Assembly: GCF_018614585.1 (NCBI RefSeq)
Contig: NZ_JAGGOI010000023.1
Span: 1-64,000 of the forward strand
DNA: 64,000 bases
DNA from: Streptomyces sp. ISL-1
GTDB taxonomy: Bacteria; Actinomycetota; Actinomycetes; Streptomycetales; Streptomycetaceae
Direction of reading: 5' to 3'
Part shown: positions 58,535-64,000 of the stretch, piece after piece
How the letters are laid out: each line of letters begins with the position of its first letter
How positions within the stretch are numbered: the first letter of the stretch is position 1
Position numbers and translations under genes: made by a program
The notes under the pieces: model-generated
Database searches by the model: none
Seen by the model: the letters and a program-made list of their open reading frames with translations, nothing else
What the model was told of the DNA's origin: nothing

Positions 58535-59853
58535 ACGGCCCGCTGGGCGGCGGCCATGGCGACGACGACGGCCGCGACGAGATGCGGGGCGCGCCGCGTA
58601 TACCGGGCCCGCGGTCGGCGGCGGACGATCTGGACGCCCCCGCGCGCCCGCTGTTCGGACCGGCCGCCCCAGAGCCCGAATTGCCGCCCAGGACAGGCGG
58701 CGGGACACTCGGCGGACCGGGTGGCGGATCGAGCGGCGGACCGGGCAGGGTCGAACGCCCGTCCCACAGCGTGCTGAAGTCCCTGCTCGGCGCATGGGCG
58801 CTGTCCGCCTGCTCCACCGAGGAGACCGCGGCCGTCGAGGAGCACCTCGGCGACTGCGCGCCCTGCGCGGAAGAGGCCCTGCGGCTGCGTGACGCCGTCG
58901 CGCTGCTGCACACCGACCGGGACCTGGACCTCGACCCGCTGCTGCGCTTCCGGGTCCTGGAGAACTGCCTGGGGCGCAGGCCCGCCCGTATCCCGGTGCC
59001 CACCTGGGCGAATCCGTACGACGCGGAGACCGCGCGGCTCGACGCCCTGCTGCGGGACATCGGCGAGTCGGAGTGGCATGCGCCCGTGCGCCTCAAGTGG
59101 TTCGAGGGCGAACGGCAGGTGAGCCGCCGGACCACCGTGGCCGGGGTGATCGGGCATCTGATGACCGTCGACGGTCTGGTCGCCGGCGCCCTCGGTCTGG
59201 ACGATCCGCTCGGGCCGGCGGCGCCGGCAATTCCGACCGAGCGCACCCAGGCGTTCTGGCGCGGGGCCGAGGAGCCGCCCACCCGGACCATCCGCGAGCC
59301 GTGGCGCGACCAGAGCCACACCCTCGTCCGCACGGTGTCCTTCGCGGGCCGTGGCGTAGCCGAACTGTCCGTCTCCTACGGAGACTTCGCCCTGCCACTG
59401 CGGGACTCCCTGCTGGACCGCGCCTTCGAGTGCTGGATCCACGCGGGCGACATCGCGGACGCGGTGGACTATCCGTACGAGCCGCCGAGCGGCTCCCATC
59501 TGCACCGGATGATCGACCTGGCGGCGCGGCTGCTGCCCGCGGCGCTCGCCGACCGCAGACGCGCGGGCCTCGCCGGACCCGCGAGACAACTGGTCGCGGC
59601 GGGTGCGCCGGGCCGTTCGCTGCATCTGGAGGTCGAGGGCTCGGGCGGCGGGAACTGGTACATCGCGCTGGACTCCCCGGCTGCCGTCGGCTCCGCGGAC
59701 CGGGCGGTGGCCCAAGTGGCGCTGGAGGGCGTGGAGTTCTGCCGCCTGGTGGCGGGCCACATCTCACCGGAGGAGGCCGCGGCGGGCCAGGACGGGGACC
59801 GCGAGGCGATCCGGGACGTGCTGTTCGCGGCGGCGTCACTGAGCAGGCTGTAG
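58531..59853 (+). CDS. zinc-finger anti-sigma factor fused to MSH isomerase-like domain
   Basis: A 440-residue protein. The first 75 residues are Gly/Pro-rich and disordered. A zf-HC2 finger follows near residue 105 (VEEHLGDCAPCAEEAL, HxxxCxxC). After it comes a DinB-like mycothiol maleylpyruvate isomerase fold (GVIGHLMTVDGLVAGALGLD, FECWIHAGDIADAVDYPYEP). ZAS finger proteins bind and release sigma factors on redox change. The fused domain could sense mycothiol or a ligand. It is co-translated with the sigma factor. Confidence 0.85.
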   Translation: MNGPLGGGHGDDDGRDEMRGAPRIPGPRSAADDLDAPARPLFGPAAPEPELPPRTGGGTLGGPGGGSSGGPGRVERPSHSVLKSLLGAWALSACSTEETAAVEEHLGDCAPCAEEALRLRDAVALLHTDRDLDLDPLLRFRVLENCLGRRPARIPVPTWANPYDAETARLDALLRDIGESEWHAPVRLKWFEGERQVSRRTTVAGVIGHLMTVDGLVAGALGLDDPLGPAAPAIPTERTQAFWRGAEEPPTRTIREPWRDQSHTLVRTVSFAGRGVAELSVSYGDFALPLRDSLLDRAFECWIHAGDIADAVDYPYEPPSGSHLHRMIDLAARLLPAALADRRRAGLAGPARQLVAAGAPGRSLHLEVEGSGGGNWYIALDSPAAVGSADRAVAQVALEGVEFCRLVAGHISPEEAAAGQDGDREAIRDVLFAAASLSRL

Positions 59854-59873
59854 CTGTCCTCGATCGCCGAGCT

Positions 59874-59923
59874 GTCCCCGATCGCCGGACAGGCTTGAAA
59901 GAGCCTGTCCGGCGATCGGGGAC
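59874..59923. terminator. strong bidirectional hairpin
   Basis: A perfect 22-bp stem (left arm 59874-59895, right arm 59902-59923) around a 6-base loop TGAAAG. It lies between the convergent anti-sigma and trypco2 genes. Confidence 0.88.
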
Positions 59924-59958
59924 CGACCGGCAACCGGACGGCCCCGGTCACCCATCGC

Positions 59959-60264
59959 TCACTCCCCGCCCACTCGCACGTTCGGGTCCCCGTCGCGCCC
60001 CTGCGGCTTCAGCTCGATCTGAATCGTGTGCGTCGTGTCCCGCGCCGCCGTCCCGCCGGCGCCCGCCGTGACCACCCCGATCCGCAACTCGGCCCGCCCG
60101 CTGCCCTCGCGCCGCACCTGCACCGCGAACTCCAGATTCACCCTCTCCACGCTGAACTTGAGATCGCGCCCCTCACCGGCCCGCTGCGCCCGCTCCAGCT
60201 CGTCCCGGACCTGTCCGATCACCTCGGCGAGCCCGGCCACCGCAGCATCGTCACGCACAGCCAT
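59959..60264 (-). CDS. trypco2-domain protein
   Basis: A 101-residue soluble protein. The compact domain (GLAEVIGQVRDELERAQRAG, LKFSVERVNLEFAVQVRREG, RIGVVTAGAGG and HTIQIELKPQG) matches the trypsin-co-occurring domain 2 pattern. Proteins of that name are found beside trypsin-like proteases in predicted conflict systems. It is divergent by 36 bases from a gene whose N-terminus is trypsin-like. Both pieces are thus present. Its action is not known. Confidence 0.8.
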   Translation of the reverse strand: MAVRDDAAVAGLAEVIGQVRDELERAQRAGEGRDLKFSVERVNLEFAVQVRREGSGRAELRIGVVTAGAGGTAARDTTHTIQIELKPQGRDGDPNVRVGGE

Positions 60265-60300
60265 CGCGTCCCCCGTCTCCTGTAGTTATCGTTGAGCATT

Positions 60301-63300
60301 ATGAGGGAGCCGTTGCGTGCGTCCAACTCCGTTTCGCATGAGGAGAGTTGGCGGGTCAGTCTGCTGCGTACGCAAGACCGGGCGGGCCGCCCCCTGGGCG
60401 CCGGGGTGCTGCTCCCCGGGGGTCTGGTGCTCACCTGCGCCCATACGGTGCTCTCGCGCCCCGGCCAGGACGGCACCCGAACCCCCTTCGACACCGTGTA
60501 CGTGGACGGGCCCGGCGCCGCCCTGTCGGGCGACCGGCCGGGCCCGCTGCGCGCCCGGCTGCTGCGGGAGTATCTGGTGCTGCCCACCCCGCACTTCAGC
60601 GGCGACCTCGCCCTGCTCAAGCTGGACCACGAGCCGTCCGTGCCACATGCCGTGCTGCACCGCCAGATCCCGGCGCGCAATGAGCCGGTGCACTTCACCG
60701 GCTACCCGGAGGACCTTCCGGGCGGCGAGCATCTCGACGCCCGGCTGATGGGGCGCGGCGGGCCCGCTCCCAAGCCCGAATGGGAACAGCTCGACACCGA
60801 GGGCTCCGCGTACGTCGTCCGGCACGGCTACAGCGGCAGCGGGGTCGTCCACAGCCGCTCACGCCGGCTCATCGGCATTGTGGCCCACCAGTTCGGAACT
60901 CCGCAGGCACCCGTGCGCCGTGAGCACGCGTACATGATCCCGACTGAGACAGTGCTGAGGTATCTGCCGCTGGAACGACTGGGGCTGACGGTCACCGGAC
61001 CCCCTGCCGTCTCCCGCGACGTCGCGGTCGCCCCCGACAGGACCGCCTCCGGCCGGGTCCCGGGCCTGCATCGCAGGCTGACCCGCTGGCTGGACGGCGC
61101 CGCGGACACCGACGCCGTCGAGCTGGCCTTCGCCGGTGAGGGGGAGCACGCGCTGCTGCACACCGTCCGCTCCGCCCTCACCCTCGCCGACCGGGAGCAG
61201 AGCCCGCCGTCCGCGTCCGCGAGTTCGGCGGGCGAGCCACAGGTGGGGAGCATCGACATCGCCGTCGACGCCACCAACCGCACCGCCGAGGAGCTCACCG
61301 TCCACGCGGCCGACCGGATCGGCCTGGACGACCCGCCCCCGTCCCGTACACCCCACGCCGAGCTGCTCGGCCAGATCACCGAGGCGAGTCCTCCGCTCAC
61401 CGGCGCCTTCCTCGCCATCGACCGGTCCGCGTCGCCGGACGCGGAGATCGTGGCGCTGCTGCGCGCGCTGCTCGCCCGCGGCGACAGCCGGCTGCTGCTC
61501 GTCTTCAGCGACCCCCGCTCGCCGCTGCTCGCCCGGGTACGCGCCGAGCTCCTGGAGCCCGAATGGGCCGACCGGCGCGCGGACCGGCTCGCGGCGCGTG
61601 TCACCAAGCTCGCCGAGACCGAACAGCGATTACGGCAGCTGCCCGGGTATCCGGCCACGGCGGGCCGGCCGGCACCGCGCCGCCCCGACGACCGGTCCCC
61701 ACGACTTCGTGAGCAGCTGCAACGGCTGTCCCGCGGCGGCTTGTTGTACGACACGCCCGCCCTGCCGCACGAGCTGTTCCGGCTCGCCGTCGACATCGAG
61801 ACTGCGCTGCTGGATGCCGAGGCGGCCGAGCTGGCCCTGGCCGGGCCGCTGGGCCCGCACGAGTTCGTCGTGGACCCGCCCGGCGACGGGCTCACCGATC
61901 TGCCGGTCGTCGCCGTGCGCGACCCGGACGCGCTCGTCACGGCACCGGCCGGGCCCCATCTGGCCGGCGGCGACCGGCTGCACCAGCAGTACGAGGTCGT
62001 GGGCCCGATCGGCCAGGGCAGCCACGGGCAGGTGTATCTCGCCCGCGATCTGCTGCTCGACAACCGTCCGGTGGCCCTCAAGGGGATCCTCGACCCGGGA
62101 AACCCCGCAGCCGTTCTCCAGGCGCATCAGGAGCGGCTTCGGCTGGTGAGTCTCAATCATCCGTCCGTCATCCGGGTGGTCAACTACGCGCGTCATCCGT
62201 CGACTTCGGCGGAGTTCATAGTGATGGAGTTCGCCGACGGGGCGCCGCTGGAGTGGGTCGCGGCCCGGATAGCCCAGCACCGTCCGCCGTTCTCCGGGCC
62301 CCGGGTGCGTGAGTTCATCGTCGTGTACGGGCTGCTCATCCTGGACGCGCTCAGCTATCTGCACGACCAGGAGGGCCTGGTCTACGGCGATCTGTCCCTC
62401 ACCAACGTCCTGCACTGCGGCAACGGCATCAAACTCATAGACGTCGCGGGCGTCCGCAAGCCCGGCACGCAAGGACCGGTCAGCCACCGGCCCCCGGAGA
62501 CCGGTCCCGCGGGCGAGATGACGACCGCGGGCGACCTCTACAGCGTCGGCGCGGTCCTCGGCGCGCTGCTCGCCAAGGCGCCCGCACCGCCCGCCGACCT
62601 CGGCACCGAGTCCCTGGAGCGTGCGCTGGCGCGCGCCATGGCCCGCGATCCCAAGCGGCGTTACGCGTCCGCCCAGGAGATGGCCCTCCAACTGCGCGGT
62701 GTACTGCGCGAACTGCGCTCCCTGCGGCTCGGCGAGGAGACCTTCGAGCCGTCCCCGCTCTTCGACCGGGCCGCCACCGCCCTGGACGGTCAGCTCGGCA
62801 AGGCCCCGCCGCTGGGCCGCTGGCGGACGGGCGGCGCCGGCGGCTACCTCCTCGGCGCGGGGGTGCCCGACCCGGCCGAGGTGGCGGTGGCCCTGCCGGT
62901 GCCCAAGCCGGACCGGCGGGACCCCAACTGGAAGGAGCTGCAGCGCACTTCGTACGCCGACCCGGCAGGTCTGCTGCAGCTCAGCGACGAGTGGCTGGCC
63001 TCCCCCGAGCTGCATCTGCTGCGCTGCCGGCTCCATCTGGAGCTCGCCCGCGACCAGGCGCGTCTTGGGGCACCTCAGGGGGCACCCCCAGCGGCTGCCG
63101 ACGGAGGCAGCCGGGGCAGGGACCAGCAACTGGTCGCTGCCGCGATGGAACTCGACCGGGCCCGCGCGCTGCTCGGCGAGCGCGCGGACTACGACTGGCG
63201 GCTCGACTGGCACCAAGGGCTCGCCGAACTCGCCCACGGCCGCCCGAGCCGGGCCCTGAACTGCTTCGACGAGGTGTACTACGCCATTCCCGGCGAGTAC

Positions 63301-64000
63301 GCGCCCAAGCTCGCCCTCGGCTACTGCCACGAAAGGCTGGCGGACGAAGGGCGCTCCGGCGCGGACGACGCCGCCCCCGGGGCCACGGCCCGCGAGGAAC
63401 GCGAGCAGCAGGCCATGCGGTTCTACGACGCGGTGTGGCGGCGCAACCACGCGCTCGGCAGCGCCGCCTTCGGACTCGCCCGCATCCATCTCGCCCGGCG
63501 CAGCCCCGATCTGGCCCTGGCGTTCCTGGACGGTGTGCCCCCGGACTCCCGGCACCGCACCGCGGCGCGTACGGCGATGGTCCGCATCCACGCCAGCCCG
63601 CCCGCGAACGGGAGCGCGCCGACGGTGGCGTCGGCGGTGCGGGCGTACGCCGCGCTGCGCCGGCTGGTCAGCCATGAGGGGCTCACCGACCGGCAGGCGT
63701 ACGAACGGCTCACGACAGAGCTCCTCGAACTGCTCCTCGAACTGGTCGGCGCCGCGCGGGCGAAGACCGACCCGCTGGCCGATCTGCGCGCCTCGCTGCC
63801 GCCAGGGATGTCCGTCCCGGCCACCGAACGGGAGCTGCGCGAGCAGCTTTCCGCCAGCTACCGCAGGCTGGCCAAGCAGGTGCCGCGTACCGACCGCGCG
63901 GAGGACGCGGCTCTCGCGGAGGCGCTGCTCGACAGCGCGTACCGGACCCGGCCGCTGGGCCTGAAGCACTACCGGGACCGTAACCAGGACCGCGACCGGG
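60301..64000 (+). CDS. trypsin-like protease/PknG-like kinase/TPR fusion, 3' end beyond window
   Basis: The open frame has 1,233 codons and no stop before the right edge. Residues 1-230 form a trypsin-like domain: H48 in LTCAHTV, D102 in GDLALLKL, and S178 in GYSGSGVV. A linker follows. The kinase core starts near 571: GQGSHGQVYLARD, K594 in VALKG, D697 in YGDLSLTNV and D714 in LIDVAG. The HRD motif is YGD and DFG is DVA, as in PknG-type kinases. TPR-like helices fill the end. No signal peptide is present. The only ATG, at 60301, has no ribosome site. Confidence 0.88.
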   Translation, partial: MREPLRASNSVSHEESWRVSLLRTQDRAGRPLGAGVLLPGGLVLTCAHTVLSRPGQDGTRTPFDTVYVDGPGAALSGDRPGPLRARLLREYLVLPTPHFSGDLALLKLDHEPSVPHAVLHRQIPARNEPVHFTGYPEDLPGGEHLDARLMGRGGPAPKPEWEQLDTEGSAYVVRHGYSGSGVVHSRSRRLIGIVAHQFGTPQAPVRREHAYMIPTETVLRYLPLERLGLTVTGPPAVSRDVAVAPDRTASGRVPGLHRRLTRWLDGAADTDAVELAFAGEGEHALLHTVRSALTLADREQSPPSASASSAGEPQVGSIDIAVDATNRTAEELTVHAADRIGLDDPPPSRTPHAELLGQITEASPPLTGAFLAIDRSASPDAEIVALLRALLARGDSRLLLVFSDPRSPLLARVRAELLEPEWADRRADRLAARVTKLAETEQRLRQLPGYPATAGRPAPRRPDDRSPRLREQLQRLSRGGLLYDTPALPHELFRLAVDIETALLDAEAAELALAGPLGPHEFVVDPPGDGLTDLPVVAVRDPDALVTAPAGPHLAGGDRLHQQYEVVGPIGQGSHGQVYLARDLLLDNRPVALKGILDPGNPAAVLQAHQERLRLVSLNHPSVIRVVNYARHPSTSAEFIVMEFADGAPLEWVAARIAQHRPPFSGPRVREFIVVYGLLILDALSYLHDQEGLVYGDLSLTNVLHCGNGIKLIDVAGVRKPGTQGPVSHRPPETGPAGEMTTAGDLYSVGAVLGALLAKAPAPPADLGTESLERALARAMARDPKRRYASAQEMALQLRGVLRELRSLRLGEETFEPSPLFDRAATALDGQLGKAPPLGRWRTGGAGGYLLGAGVPDPAEVAVALPVPKPDRRDPNWKELQRTSYADPAGLLQLSDEWLASPELHLLRCRLHLELARDQARLGAPQGAPPAAADGGSRGRDQQLVAAAMELDRARALLGERADYDWRLDWHQGLAELAHGRPSRALNCFDEVYYAIPGEYAPKLALGYCHERLADEGRSGADDAAPGATAREEREQQAMRFYDAVWRRNHALGSAAFGLARIHLARRSPDLALAFLDGVPPDSRHRTAARTAMVRIHASPPANGSAPTVASAVRAYAALRRLVSHEGLTDRQAYERLTTELLELLLELVGAARAKTDPLADLRASLPPGMSVPATERELREQLSASYRRLAKQVPRTDRAEDAALAEALLDSAYRTRPLGLKHYRDRNQDRDR

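Noticed and set aside
61630..63969. Long minus-strand open frame over the kinase fusion
   Set aside because: The plus strand has an unbroken frame with protease and kinase motifs throughout; the opposite frame has none.

Overview
The window is a stretch of an actinobacterial chromosome, almost certainly Streptomyces or a close relative. The evidence is very high G+C with strong third-position GC bias, an AfsR-type SARP regulator, F420/FMN luciferase-fold oxidoreductases, a mycothiol-type isomerase fold, a sortase LAxTG surface protein, GTG/TTG starts and GC-rich dispersed intergenic repeats. No tRNA, rRNA, CRISPR array or intact insertion sequence was seen.

Layout. 1-1640 is a worn edge with pieces of at least three broken genes around one intact hydrolase. 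1.5-9 kb holds unrelated genes: an F420-type oxidoreductase, a secreted PHP metallohydrolase, a DUF1203 protein, a TetR/membrane-protein pair with its own operator, and a large LAxTG-anchored protein with a nuclease-like motif. 9.1-18.5 kb and 22.1-56.5 kb form a long, discontinuous set of CoA-thioester and cyclic-compound catabolism genes: three ligases (two AMP-forming, one ADP-forming), four acyl-CoA dehydrogenases, two enoyl-CoA hydratases, two Ltp-type thiolases, two DUF35 partners, SDRs, F420/FMN monooxygenases, a flavin reductase, two paralogous metal-dependent amidohydrolases, a cyclase, a thioesterase, DoxX and others. Interspersed are genes that look unrelated: AfsR-like regulator plus a 41-residue repeat peptide, a PQQ-repeat kinase, VOC proteins, a PdxH-like oxidase, a SigJ-type sigma factor, a secreted DUF3103-like protein and an IS630 remnant.

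The main discovery is a recurring operator, CTGACG-N3-CGTCAG, often extended to TCTGACG-N3-CGTCAGA. Fourteen copies, four perfect in both half-sites and ten with one change, lie at the starts of eleven of the catabolic transcription units between 14.0 and 55.0 kb, including four divergent promoters. They tie the scattered genes into one regulon. The TetR protein encoded at 30814-31461 lies inside it and has a degenerate copy over its own start codon, so it is the leading candidate regulator. A plausible route is acid activation by the ligases, dehydrogenation by the dehydrogenases, hydration, and retro-aldol or thiolytic cleavage by Ltp/DUF35 pairs, as in actinobacterial steroid side-chain catabolism. 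The true substrate cannot be read from the sequence.

56.7-64 kb is a signalling block: an EF-hand protein, a STAS anti-sigma antagonist, a sigma factor overlapping its zinc-finger anti-sigma factor, and a divergent pair of a trypco2-like protein and a large trypsin-PknG-like kinase-TPR fusion that runs off the right edge.
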